Source: an uncultured Archangium sp.
GTDB lineage: Bacteria; Myxococcota; Myxococcia; Myxococcales; Myxococcaceae
DNA: 64,000 nt
Assembly (NCBI GenBank): GCA_903905455.1
Contig: CAIVGN010000197.1
Coordinates: 1 to 64,000, forward strand
Reading direction: 5' to 3'
Below are positions 17,746 to 25,598 of this stretch, piece by piece. The translations under genes were made by a program, and so were the position numbers. The notes under the pieces are model-generated. The model did not search any database, had not been told where the DNA came from, and saw only the letters and a program-made list of their open reading frames with translations. Position 1 is the stretch's first letter; each line of letters starts with the position of its first letter.

Positions 17746-18015
17746 TCAGAGCGTGTCCTTGAGCTCCTTCGCCGGGCGGAAGCCGATGGTCTTGGTGGCC
17801 TTCAGCTTCATGATCTCGTTGGTCTGCGGGTTGCGGATCTTGCGCGCCTTGCGGGTGCGGATGCTCCACGTGCCGAAGCCGGGGTAGCTGAAGCGGTTGT
17901 CCTTCTTCACCGCCGTGCCGATGTTGTCGAAAACAACGTCGATGAGCTCCGCGGCCGACTTCTTGGTCAACCGGGTCTGCTCAGCAACCGCCTCAACGAG
18001 CTCTGCCTTGGTCAT
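17746..18015 (-). CDS. HU-family histone-like DNA-binding protein
   Basis: The 89-residue protein has the full length and pattern of HU/IHF: MTKAELVEAVAEQTRLTKK at the N-terminus, the body GFGTWSIRTRKARKIRNPQTN with the Pro-bearing DNA-wrapping arm, and a C-terminal FRPAKELKD. It bends DNA and compacts the nucleoid as a dimer. Usual HU has GxGxF in the GFGTW position; here Trp is used. The ATG is preceded by a good GGGAGG site, and an AT-rich promoter region lies upstream. It is a stand-alone gene. HU and IHF subunits cannot be separated with certainty from sequence inspection. Confidence 0.94.
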   Translation of the reverse strand: MTKAELVEAVAEQTRLTKKSAAELIDVVFDNIGTAVKKDNRFSYPGFGTWSIRTRKARKIRNPQTNEIMKLKATKTIGFRPAKELKDTL

Positions 18016-18061
18016 GTGTGCTCCCTCCCAGTCGCGACGTCCCCATCGCGAACGCGCGACG

Positions 18062-18090
18062 GCTTAGCAAGCCGACCTCGCGCAAGTCAA
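18062..18090 (-). promoter_or_regulatory. Candidate promoter of the HU gene
   Basis: On the minus strand, TTGACT (18090-18085) is a near-consensus -35 box. Sixteen bases on, GCTAAG matches the -10 box only at its central TAA. An unusually AT-rich stretch just upstream (18091-18106, TGTATGTATTACA on the minus strand) could act as an UP element. This AT content stands out in the GC-rich surroundings and fits a strongly expressed gene. Confidence 0.45.
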
Positions 18091-18120
18091 TGTAATACAT
18101 ACAGAATTCGGCAGTCCGCG

Positions 18121-19626
18121 GTGTCTGATCTGAGAGATCGGATCCCCGATCGGCGCGAGGCGCCAACCTCACGAATCAGGCCGGGAAATCGGGATGGGCG
18201 CGATCTGCGGAGCCGGTTCCCCGATCTGCTGTGCGCCCTCGCCGCCCTGCTCGTCGGGTGTGTGCGGACCCCCGCCTCGCCGACGCGCGACGAAGTACAC
18301 CGAGCCGAGGTCTGGGTCGACGCCTTTTCCCCATCCGGTGGAGATGGGAGCCGCACCCACCCGCTCAAGGTCATGCCGGCGCAGTGGCCCGACGGCGCGG
18401 TGCTCCACGTGAACACCGGGCTCTACGCGGGGCCGTTCACCTTCGGGCAGCACGTGCGCGTCGAGGGACACGGGGAGGTGGTGCTCACCGGCGAGGCCGG
18501 CCAGACCGTGGTCACCGCCAGCGACACCGAGCTGGTGGGCGTCAGCGTGCAGGGCGGCGACCTGGGCCTCGAGGCGGGCGCCGGGGTGCGGCTCTCCAAG
18601 GTGCACTTCAGCGGGCAGCGCAAGCGCGTGGCCCGGGTGCACGGCGCGTTGGTGCTCGAAGACAGCGAGATCATCGCCCGGCTCGAGGGCATCGACGGGG
18701 TGGGCGTGGATCGCGGGGCAACCCTCACCGCCCGGCACCTCGCCTTCTCCGGCGGCATCCGGCGCGCGCTCCAGACCGAAGGCGGCAGGCTGGAGCTCGA
18801 GGACGTGCGCGCCGAAGGGGTGAAGACCCTGGTGCACGCCGTGGAGGCCGACGTGGCGCTCGACCAGGCGAGCGCGCGGGCGGGCACCGGGCCGGCCTTC
18901 TTCTTCGCCGCGGGCCGCGCCCACCTGCGGGCGATCACCGTGCAGGGCCACGAATACGGGCTGCAGCTGGCGCGCGGCGCCGAGGTGGACGTCGACGGCC
19001 TCACCGTGGGGGGCACGGCCCAGGGCTGCGTCAGCGTGCTGCACGCGAGGCTCACCCTCGCCCACGCCGAGCTGACCCGCTGCGGGCTGGGCGCGGCCCT
19101 GGAGCTGACCGACAGCGACACCACCGCGACCCTGGTCAACGTCTCGAAGACGCCGGACCTGGGGGTGCTGGTGCGGCAGGGCGCGTTGACCCTCACCGCG
19201 AGCACCTTCTCCTTCATCAGCGGCTCGCGGGAATCCCTGGGCGACGCGGTGCACGTGCGCGACGCGAAGGTGCGCCTCGACGGGCTGCGCGTCACCGACG
19301 TCGAGGGCAGCGGCCTCTTCGTCAGCAGCCTCTCGGAGGTGAGCGTGGGCTCGCTGGAGGTGGAGCGCGCGCGCCAGGCCGCGGTGTTCGTCGAGCGCGG
19401 CTCGCAGGTGCGCCTCGAGAAGCTGCTGGTGCGCGGCGGGGGCGGCCCGGCGGTGGTGGTGCCCGACGGCGCGCGGGTCCAGGTGGTCTCGCTGTCGGTC
19501 GCCGGGGGAAACGACCTGCCGATCTACGCCGAGTGCCGCGCGGACGCCCAGGTGGAGGTCGGCCGCCTGGAGTCGACGGTGCCGCAGCTCGAGAGCCAGT
19601 GCATCACGCCGCTGCGCGCGCGCTGA
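18121..19626 (+). CDS. Beta-helix (pectate-lyase-like) lipoprotein
   Basis: The mature protein is about 450 residues of repeating short strands with turn motifs (for example VTASDTELVGVSVQGGDLGLEAG), the pattern of a right-handed parallel beta-helix. Before it lies a lipoprotein signal peptide ending LAALLVGC. The start is uncertain: the listed GTG 18121 gives about 40 Arg-rich residues before the signal; a CTG at 18205 would give a normal signal length. The opening segment after the Cys (FSPSGGDGSRTHPLK) matches proteins that begin a polysaccharide-lyase-like or adhesin helix. There is no clear catalytic site. It is probably a surface lipoprotein; its function is unknown. Its 3' end overlaps the convergent hydrolase by 23 bases. 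Confidence 0.7.
   Translation: MSDLRDRIPDRREAPTSRIRPGNRDGRDLRSRFPDLLCALAALLVGCVRTPASPTRDEVHRAEVWVDAFSPSGGDGSRTHPLKVMPAQWPDGAVLHVNTGLYAGPFTFGQHVRVEGHGEVVLTGEAGQTVVTASDTELVGVSVQGGDLGLEAGAGVRLSKVHFSGQRKRVARVHGALVLEDSEIIARLEGIDGVGVDRGATLTARHLAFSGGIRRALQTEGGRLELEDVRAEGVKTLVHAVEADVALDQASARAGTGPAFFFAAGRAHLRAITVQGHEYGLQLARGAEVDVDGLTVGGTAQGCVSVLHARLTLAHAELTRCGLGAALELTDSDTTATLVNVSKTPDLGVLVRQGALTLTASTFSFISGSRESLGDAVHVRDAKVRLDGLRVTDVEGSGLFVSSLSEVSVGSLEVERARQAAVFVERGSQVRLEKLLVRGGGGPAVVVPDGARVQVVSLSVAGGNDLPIYAECRADAQVEVGRLESTVPQLESQCITPLRAR
18136..18164. repeat. Two adjacent small inverted repeats upstream of the beta-helix gene
   Basis: GATCGG (18136-18141) pairs with CCGATC (18146-18151), and immediately after GGCGC (18152-18156) pairs with GCGCC (18160-18164). 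They lie between the HU promoter and the beta-helix lipoprotein signal peptide. If the true start of that gene is downstream, these may be operator half-sites or leader hairpins. Confidence 0.35.
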
Positions 19627-20680
19627 GGTTCGCCTCGAGGAACCGGGTGATGACCGGGTACACCTCGTCGTGCGCCTGCTTGCCGACCACCAGGTCGCCG
19701 TGGCCGTAGTCGGCCGAGTAGCCCGCGCTCTTGCCGAAGATCACCAGCTCGCGCACCGGCGCCGTCAGCAGCGAGAAGTACTCGCGCGTCACGTCGGGTG
19801 GCGCGAGCCCATCGGCCGTGCCCCCGAGGACCAGCGTGGGGGCCTGCAGCAGGCGGACGCCGGCGCGGTAGTCGGTGCGCGTGTCGAGCGAACGGAAGGT
19901 GTCGTGCACCATCCAGTCCTCGAGCTGCGCGAGCACGCCCTTCCACATGGGGGCGAAGACGTTGGCCATGAGAAAGCGCTGGGCGCGCGGATCGAGGTTG
20001 CTCAAGTTCGCGGTGGCCGCGGTCAGCTTCGGCGCCGGGGTGCGGCCGGCCAGCGGCGCGAGCAGCCGCACCAGCGTCGAGTCGAACTGCCCCCACACGG
20101 ACAGCGCCCGCGCCAGTTGCATCAGCCACCGCAGCTGCGAAGGAAAGCGGAAGAAGACGGGCGAGCCGATGGTGACCAGGGCAGCGAAGCGGCCCGCAAG
20201 CGTGGTCGACGACGCGGCGAGCGCCACCACCCCACCCAGCGAGTGCCCCACCCAGGCCACCTGGGTCGAGCCTTCGCGGCGGCAGATCTCGTCGACCAGC
20301 GCCGGGAGATCGAAGCGTACGTGGTCGTCGAAGTTGGCGTCGTACGGCCCCTCGTGCGGGGTCCGCGCAGCGCCTGCGCCCCGCAGATCGACCGAGTAGC
20401 ACTCGAAGCCGGCCAGCGAGAGGAAGCGGGCCAGGTTCTGTTCCCCGCGGAATTCCATGAAGGCGTGGTTGTTGGCCAGGCCGTGACACAGCACGACGGG
20501 CACGTCGAAGCGCCGGTTCACGGCGGGGCGATGCCAGGCCACCACCGTCCACCCATCGGCCGTGGGAATGTCCAGCCGCGTGGGACGATCGTCCAGCGCG
20601 TACCTCCACGAGACGAAGGCGATGTCGAGCGCCACCAGCAGGGCTACAACGAAGAGGATGATCAGCCACACGCCGCTCAT
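19604..20680 (-). CDS. Membrane-anchored alpha/beta-hydrolase
   Basis: From ATG 20680 the protein has 358 residues. One N-terminal membrane segment (WLIILFVVALLVALDIAFV) is followed by an alpha/beta-hydrolase fold. The oxyanion strand region reads VVLCHGLANN, the nucleophile elbow GHSLGG contains the Ser, an acid site lies in LGGTADGLAPPD, and the catalytic His is probably in YGHGDLVVG. The pattern resembles lipases and the PhaC-related hydrolases. It should be an active esterase or lipase on the inner membrane, but the substrate is unknown. It is divergent from pssA, with only about 27 bases between starts. Confidence 0.85.
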   Translation of the reverse strand: MSGVWLIILFVVALLVALDIAFVSWRYALDDRPTRLDIPTADGWTVVAWHRPAVNRRFDVPVVLCHGLANNHAFMEFRGEQNLARFLSLAGFECYSVDLRGAGAARTPHEGPYDANFDDHVRFDLPALVDEICRREGSTQVAWVGHSLGGVVALAASSTTLAGRFAALVTIGSPVFFRFPSQLRWLMQLARALSVWGQFDSTLVRLLAPLAGRTPAPKLTAATANLSNLDPRAQRFLMANVFAPMWKGVLAQLEDWMVHDTFRSLDTRTDYRAGVRLLQAPTLVLGGTADGLAPPDVTREYFSLLTAPVRELVIFGKSAGYSADYGHGDLVVGKQAHDEVYPVITRFLEANLSARAAA

Positions 20681-20707
20681 GAGGTTGACTGGTATGGTGC
20701 CGCGCCC

Positions 20708-21550
20708 ATGAAGCTGCGTGACCTGATGTTCGTGCTGCCCAACCTCTTCACGGTGTCGTCCATCTTCTGCGGGTTTTACGCGATGACGCTGTGCGCGGGT
20801 GACGCTTCTCCCACGCAGCTCTACCAGGCCGCCCTGGCCATCTTCTTTGGCATCTTCTTCGACGGCTTCGACGGCCGCGTGGCGCGCCTCACCAAGACCC
20901 AGAGCCTCTTCGGGCAGGAGCTCGACTCGCTGGCCGACGTCATCTCCTTCGGCGCGGCCCCGGCCCTGCTGGTGTGGAAGTGGGCCCTCTCGGACCTGGG
21001 CATCGTGGGCATCGGCGCGTCGTTCCTCTTCGCGGCCTGCGGCGCGCTGCGCCTGGCGCGCTTCAACGTGCTGGCCATCCGCTCGCCCCACGGCGGCGCC
21101 TCGAACTTCTTCGTGGGCATGCCCATTCCCTTCGCGGCCTGCGGGGTGATCTCCATGGTCATCGCCTTCCAGAACGCCCGCGGCGGGGCGCTGCCCGACG
21201 AGGCGCGCTGGCCGGTGCTCGCCGTCGTCGTCTTCCTCGCCCTCCTCATGGTCTCCACGGTGCGCTACCGCACCTTCAAGGACGCCAAGCCCAACGCCAA
21301 GACCGCCGCCGTGCTGCTGGGGGTCATCGTCACCGGCGTGGTCATCGGCGTGCTCTCGCACCCGGCGTGGGTGCTGGTCGCGTACTTCGGCCTCTATCTC
21401 CTCTCGGGCCTGCTGGAGTCGGCGTTCATGCTGCGCAAGTTCCTCGTCACGCGGCGCGCCACCGCCAGCGCCACGGCGTCCCTGGCCGACGTCATCGACG
21501 AAGACGAAGACGCCGACGACACCGCCGACGACGATCAGGAAGTGCTCTGA
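20708..21550 (+). CDS. pssA: CDP-diacylglycerol-serine O-phosphatidyltransferase
   Basis: The 280-residue membrane protein has the CDP-alcohol phosphatidyltransferase signature DG-x2-AR-x8-G-x3-D-x3-D (DGRVARLTKTQ...GQELDSLAD) in the first third, and six or more hydrophobic segments. The start MKLRDLMFVLPNLFTVSSIFCGFYA is typical for PssA of the Gram-negative/Bacillus type. It makes phosphatidylserine, the precursor of phosphatidylethanolamine. A highly acidic tail (about the last 20 residues) is unusual but follows the last helix. The ATG at 20708 is the first in frame with the conserved start. No psd gene is adjacent. Confidence 0.94.
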   Translation: MKLRDLMFVLPNLFTVSSIFCGFYAMTLCAGDASPTQLYQAALAIFFGIFFDGFDGRVARLTKTQSLFGQELDSLADVISFGAAPALLVWKWALSDLGIVGIGASFLFAACGALRLARFNVLAIRSPHGGASNFFVGMPIPFAACGVISMVIAFQNARGGALPDEARWPVLAVVVFLALLMVSTVRYRTFKDAKPNAKTAAVLLGVIVTGVVIGVLSHPAWVLVAYFGLYLLSGLLESAFMLRKFLVTRRATASATASLADVIDEDEDADDTADDDQEVL

Positions 21551-21581
21551 GGCGCCCTCGGGGTGAAGTACACCCCGCGAC

Positions 21582-22832
21582 GTGCGCATCGAGACGATCT
21601 GTACCGGCGACGAGCTCCTCACCGGGCTGACCAGCGACACCAACAGCCGCTTCTTCCAGGGCGCGCTGCTCGACCGCACGGGCTTGACGGTCAAGCGCAG
21701 CGTGGTGGTCGGAGACGATCGCGACGACATCATCGAGGCCCTCGACGCGGCCGCCGCGCGCTGCGACGTGGTGCTCGTGTCTGGCGGCCTCGGCCCCACC
21801 AGCGACGATCTCACCGCCGAGTGCGCCGCGAAGGCCGCGGGCGTGGCCCTGGTCCAGAGCGACCAGGCCCTGCGCCACCTGGTGGAGCGCTTTGAAGCCC
21901 GGGGCATCGTGCTCTCCGAGAACAACCGGCGCCAGGCGATGGTACCCGCGGGCAGCGAGGTGGTGCTCAACGCCGAGGGCAGCGCGCCGATGTTCATCCA
22001 GGTGCGCGGCCGCTGCACCCTGTTCTACGTGCCCGGCGTGCCCCGCGAGTACCGGCACCTCGTGGGCGCCTTCGTGGTGCCGCGCATCGCCGCGCTCAAG
22101 GGCGGCGCCGAGGTGCGCAAGCTGGCCCTGCTCAAGACCGTGGGCCTGCCCGAGTCACACCTCGACGAGCGCGTGCGCCCGCTCGCCGCGAAGTACCCCA
22201 ACGTGACCGTCGGCTTCCGCACCCACCCGCCGGAGAACCACCTCAAGCTGCTCGCCGTGGGCACCGACGAGGCCGCCACCAGCGCGCTGCTGGAGCAGGT
22301 GGTCGCCGAGGCGCGGGTGGTGCTGGGGGCCACGTGCTTCGGGCGCGACGACGAGACCCTCCCGGGCGTGGTGTTGAGGGCGCTCCGCCAGCGCCGCCAG
22401 TTCCTCGCGCTGGCCGAGAGCTGCACCGGGGGCCTCATCTGCGAGCTGCTCACCTCCGTGTCCGGGGCGAGCGACGCGTTCTACGGCGGCGCGTGCACCT
22501 ACCTCGAGGCCGCGAAGACGAAGTGGGCCGACGTGCCCGAAGGGTTGCTCGCCCAGTTCGGCGCCGTGTCGGCCGAGAGCGCCGAGGCCATGGCGCGGGG
22601 CGTGCGCGACGGCACCGGGGTGACCTGGGCCTTGAGCACCACCGGCTGGGCGGGCCCCGCGGGCGGTGACGCGCAGAACCCGGTAGGCACCGTCTACTTC
22701 GGCCTCGCCGGCCCCACGGGCGTGAAGGTCGAGAAGCACCGTTTTCATGGAGACCGGGAACGCGTGCGCAGCTTCGCCGCCTTCGCCGCGCTCGATCTCA
22801 TCCGCCGTAGCCTCGAAGGGAGTCCCTCGTGA
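21582..22832 (+). CDS. cinA: CinA-like protein (MoCF domain plus C-terminal amidase domain)
   Basis: GTG-started, 416 residues, matching full-length CinA. The N-terminal part is a molybdopterin-binding-like domain (TICTGDELLTG, SGGLGPTSDD), which in CinA proteins has ADP-ribose pyrophosphatase activity. The C-terminal 160 residues match the CinA amidase domain (AESCTGGLICELLTSVSG, STTGWAGPAGG, PVGTVYFGLAGP), which deamidates nicotinamide mononucleotide in pyridine-nucleotide recycling. Both catalytic motifs appear intact. Its stop overlaps the GTG start of the next gene (GTGA), so the two are probably transcribed together. Confidence 0.93.
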   Translation: MRIETICTGDELLTGLTSDTNSRFFQGALLDRTGLTVKRSVVVGDDRDDIIEALDAAAARCDVVLVSGGLGPTSDDLTAECAAKAAGVALVQSDQALRHLVERFEARGIVLSENNRRQAMVPAGSEVVLNAEGSAPMFIQVRGRCTLFYVPGVPREYRHLVGAFVVPRIAALKGGAEVRKLALLKTVGLPESHLDERVRPLAAKYPNVTVGFRTHPPENHLKLLAVGTDEAATSALLEQVVAEARVVLGATCFGRDDETLPGVVLRALRQRRQFLALAESCTGGLICELLTSVSGASDAFYGGACTYLEAAKTKWADVPEGLLAQFGAVSAESAEAMARGVRDGTGVTWALSTTGWAGPAGGDAQNPVGTVYFGLAGPTGVKVEKHRFHGDRERVRSFAAFAALDLIRRSLEGSPS

Positions 22833-24376
22833 GTCAGCAACTGTCCGCTCCCGCCAACGTGCCCGGTCCGCAAGCCGCGGGCAGCACCGCCCTGCGCCTG
22901 TGGGTGTCGGCGTACCGCGTGGAGCTCACGCTCTTCGCCATCACCTTCTTGGTGCTCGCGGCCTTCAGCGCCCAGCGCTTCTGGCGCCAGAGCGCCGCGC
23001 CGCACTTCGTGTACCAGGCCCGGGCGCTGCTCGAGGGCCGCTCCGACGTCGACCCCGAGGTGCTGCCCAACTTCGAAGACTGGGCCTGCGTGCGCGAGAC
23101 CGCGGGACAGAAGGTGCGCTGCACCGGCCAGCCCCTGCCGGGCGATCACTGGTACTCGTCCTTCCCCTGGTTCCCCGCGGTGGTGATGCTGCCCTTCGTG
23201 GCCATTCACGGCTACCAGTTCAACGACACCAGCTTCGGGGTGATCGTCGCGGCGCTCGCGGTGGCCTTCTTCTTCGCCCTCCTGCGCGTGCTCAAGGACG
23301 TCGAGGGCACGAAGACCACGGTGATGGACGACGCGCTGACCTCGCTGCTGCTCGCCTTCGGCACCCTGTTCTTCTACGCGTCGATCCGTGGCGAGGTGTG
23401 GTTCTCGGCCGAGGTGATGGGCGTGGCGCTCACCGCGCTCTACCTGCGCAACGCGGTCGGCGCGCGGCGGCCCCTGCTGGCCGGCCTCTTCTGGTCCATG
23501 GCCGTGGTCACGCGCACCCCGCTGTTCTTCACCGGCCTGTTCTTCGCGCTCGAGGTCCTGGCGCCCGAGAAGGGGCAACGCCTCGCGCAACTCAAGGTCT
23601 TCACCGCGCAGAAGAAGCAGGCCCTCGGGCGCTTCCTGGTGGGCGCCGCGCCGCTGGGAGTGCTCGCCGCGCTGTGGAACCTGACCCGCTTCGGCCACCT
23701 CACCGAGTTCGGTCACCGGTTCTTCTTCAACAACCGCGTCAACCACGACATCGACACCTTCGGGCTGTTCAACCTCCACTACCTGACCCGCAACCTCGAC
23801 GCGGCCTTCCTCAAGCTGCCGGTGGTCTCGGCGAACCCGGTGCTGCTCGGCTACGACGCCTGGGGTCTCTCGCTTTTCATCACCCTGCCCCTGCTCGCCC
23901 TGTGCTTCGTGCCCGCAGCCCAGCCCAAGCGCGCGCTGCAGTTGGTCGGCGCGATGGTGGCGGTGCTGGTGGGCTCGGTGCTCTTTCCCCCCGTGGCCCC
24001 TCCCCCCGGCGAGCCGCCCATCGGCTGGCGCCCCGTGGCGCTGTGGCTGATCCTCGCGCTGGTGCTCGCGTTCTTCGCGTGGACCGCCTGGCAGTGGGTC
24101 AGCTCGAAGGACTCACCGCGGCTGCTGGTGCCCACGCTGCTCACGCTGCTGGCGTGCATGCTCCCGGGCCTCGCGTACCAGAACACCGGCTACGCCCAGT
24201 TCGGGTTCCGCTTCAGCATCGACTACTCGGTGTACCTGCTGATGCTCGTCCCGCTCGCGGGCTGGAGCTGGAAGAAGCCGCTGCCCATGACCCTCGCGCT
24301 GCTGTCCATCGCCGCAAACTTCTGGGGCGCGGTGGGCTTCCGCGGGTACACCGAGCTCGTGCGAAACTGGCAGTGA
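22829..24376 (+). CDS. Polytopic membrane protein, GT-C glycosyltransferase-like
   Basis: This 515-residue protein has about ten hydrophobic segments. Between the first and second there is a large extracytoplasmic loop (about 50-105) with two Cys and an acidic patch (DVDPEVLPNFEDW), and motif WYSSFPWFPAVVMLPF just before the next helix. This topology is that of GT-C (PMT/ArnT-like) lipid-linked sugar transferases, where a loop Asp or Glu is catalytic. A second protein with the same plan is encoded at 47020-48624. The sugar donor and acceptor cannot be told. The start overlaps the cinA stop by GTGA. Confidence 0.6.
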   Translation: MSQQLSAPANVPGPQAAGSTALRLWVSAYRVELTLFAITFLVLAAFSAQRFWRQSAAPHFVYQARALLEGRSDVDPEVLPNFEDWACVRETAGQKVRCTGQPLPGDHWYSSFPWFPAVVMLPFVAIHGYQFNDTSFGVIVAALAVAFFFALLRVLKDVEGTKTTVMDDALTSLLLAFGTLFFYASIRGEVWFSAEVMGVALTALYLRNAVGARRPLLAGLFWSMAVVTRTPLFFTGLFFALEVLAPEKGQRLAQLKVFTAQKKQALGRFLVGAAPLGVLAALWNLTRFGHLTEFGHRFFFNNRVNHDIDTFGLFNLHYLTRNLDAAFLKLPVVSANPVLLGYDAWGLSLFITLPLLALCFVPAAQPKRALQLVGAMVAVLVGSVLFPPVAPPPGEPPIGWRPVALWLILALVLAFFAWTAWQWVSSKDSPRLLVPTLLTLLACMLPGLAYQNTGYAQFGFRFSIDYSVYLLMLVPLAGWSWKKPLPMTLALLSIAANFWGAVGFRGYTELVRNWQ

Positions 24377-24377
24377 G

Positions 24378-25499
24378 ATGACCGACGTCACGCGCTGGCA
24401 CACCCGGGAAGACAGTGGCCTGCGCATCGACCGCCAGGGGCGCTGGTGGCACGACGACGCCCCCGTCGAGCACCCGAACATCATCGAGGCCTTCAACCGC
24501 GGCGTGCGGGCGATGGAAGACGGCCGCGTGCAGCTCCACTTCGGCGGTGACTGGTGCTTCGTGCAGGTCGAAGACTGCGCCTTCACCGTGCTCGCCGTGG
24601 ACGCCTCGGAAGACGAGCGCCTCTCGGTGCGCCTGTCGGATCGCACGGCCGAGTGGCTCGCGACGGACAGCCTGGCCCTCGATGACGAAGGAGTTCTCGT
24701 GACACGTGTGAAGAACGGGCTGGCCCGCGCGCGGTTCTCGAGAGAGGCCCAGTTTCAGCTCGCCGAGCACCTCGAAGAACGCGAAGGGGGCATGGTGCTG
24801 AAGGTCGGCTCGAGGAGCTGGCCCACCTCGCTCGTACTCGTCCTCGCGCTGCTGGTGATGGTGCTGGGCTCGGCCTGCGGGAGAACCGAACCGGTGCGCG
24901 GCCTCATCGAAAAGTGGCCGGCGGGCTTCGTCACCGACGCGGGGGTCACCACCACCACGAGGGACGGCGGGGAGATCATCTCCGGGCCCTGCGAAGGCTT
25001 CGCCCAGACGTGCCCCCAGGGCTTCCACTGCGAGTCGGGGGACTGCGTGCTCAACGGTGGCAACGCCGACCTGCAGGTGACCTTGCAGTGGCAGAACACG
25101 CCGCGCACCCCGGAAGACATCGACCTGCACCTGGTCGAGCCCGCCGGCGTCGGGTCGTGCGAGATCTACTACGGCAGCGGGGGCCTCTTCTCGTGCCGCC
25201 CGGTGGGCCAGTTGGACCTCGACGCCAACGTCAGCTGCTTCGACACCTCGACGACAGCGGGCCTCGCCTTCGACACCGAGAACATCATCTACCCCGCCGG
25301 GAGCTCCGCGCCGAAGGGCCACTACATCGTGCGCGTCGACTACTTCCAGGAATGCGGGGGCAACATCGACGTGCCCTTCGTGGTGACCGTGCGCAAGGGC
25401 ACGAGCCTCACCCGGCGCACGGGGGTGTTCCACCCGGGCGAGTCCGACTCCGGGGCCGAAGGATCCGGCATCACCATGATCGAGTTCGACATGCCCTGA
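24378..25499 (+). CDS. DUF1285 domain fused in frame to a YfaP/DUF2135-like lipoprotein
   Basis: One unbroken 373-codon frame encodes two parts. Residues 1-155 match the cytoplasmic DUF1285 family (start LRIDRQGRWWHDDAPVEHP, end FQLAEHLEEREGG...SRSWP). Residues 139-167 then form a complete lipoprotein signal: Met139, basic n-region, the hydrophobic stretch LVLVLALLVMVLG and Cys167 (GSAC). The rest has a Cys-rich segment (CEGFAQTCPQGFHCESGDC) and a domain with LQVTLQWQNTPRTPEDIDLH, as in YfaP/DUF2135-like surface proteins. An ATG at 24792 has GAAGGGGG just before it, so the lipoprotein may be made separately. A real fusion, a lost stop codon or a sequencing error are the alternatives. Confidence 0.7.
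   Translation: MTDVTRWHTREDSGLRIDRQGRWWHDDAPVEHPNIIEAFNRGVRAMEDGRVQLHFGGDWCFVQVEDCAFTVLAVDASEDERLSVRLSDRTAEWLATDSLALDDEGVLVTRVKNGLARARFSREAQFQLAEHLEEREGGMVLKVGSRSWPTSLVLVLALLVMVLGSACGRTEPVRGLIEKWPAGFVTDAGVTTTTRDGGEIISGPCEGFAQTCPQGFHCESGDCVLNGGNADLQVTLQWQNTPRTPEDIDLHLVEPAGVGSCEIYYGSGGLFSCRPVGQLDLDANVSCFDTSTTAGLAFDTENIIYPAGSSAPKGHYIVRVDYFQECGGNIDVPFVVTVRKGTSLTRRTGVFHPGESDSGAEGSGITMIEFDMP
24792..25499 (+). CDS. Candidate internal-start lipoprotein nested in the DUF1285 frame
   Basis: ATG 24792 lies 4-5 bases after GAAGGGGG and is in the same frame as the longer product. It would give 235 residues beginning MVLKVGSRSWPTS, then a 13-residue hydrophobic core and a lipobox-like LGSAC with Cys at 29. 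This is a normal lipoprotein signal length, whereas a signal buried at residue 139 of the long form would be hard to export. The mature part shows six Cys near its start and the DUF2135-like LQWQNTPRTPEDIDLHLVEP segment, suggesting an outer-surface lipoprotein. It is inferred from sequence only. Confidence 0.5.
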   Translation: MVLKVGSRSWPTSLVLVLALLVMVLGSACGRTEPVRGLIEKWPAGFVTDAGVTTTTRDGGEIISGPCEGFAQTCPQGFHCESGDCVLNGGNADLQVTLQWQNTPRTPEDIDLHLVEPAGVGSCEIYYGSGGLFSCRPVGQLDLDANVSCFDTSTTAGLAFDTENIIYPAGSSAPKGHYIVRVDYFQECGGNIDVPFVVTVRKGTSLTRRTGVFHPGESDSGAEGSGITMIEFDMP

Positions 25500-25598
25500 G
25501 GTGGGCCTTCGCCGCGCAAGTGCGTGCGCGAAGTCCACTGGCCGACCTCCCGGGGCCGTGGAATTTCGCCGCGGCGCACCGCTGCTACATTGGGCCCC

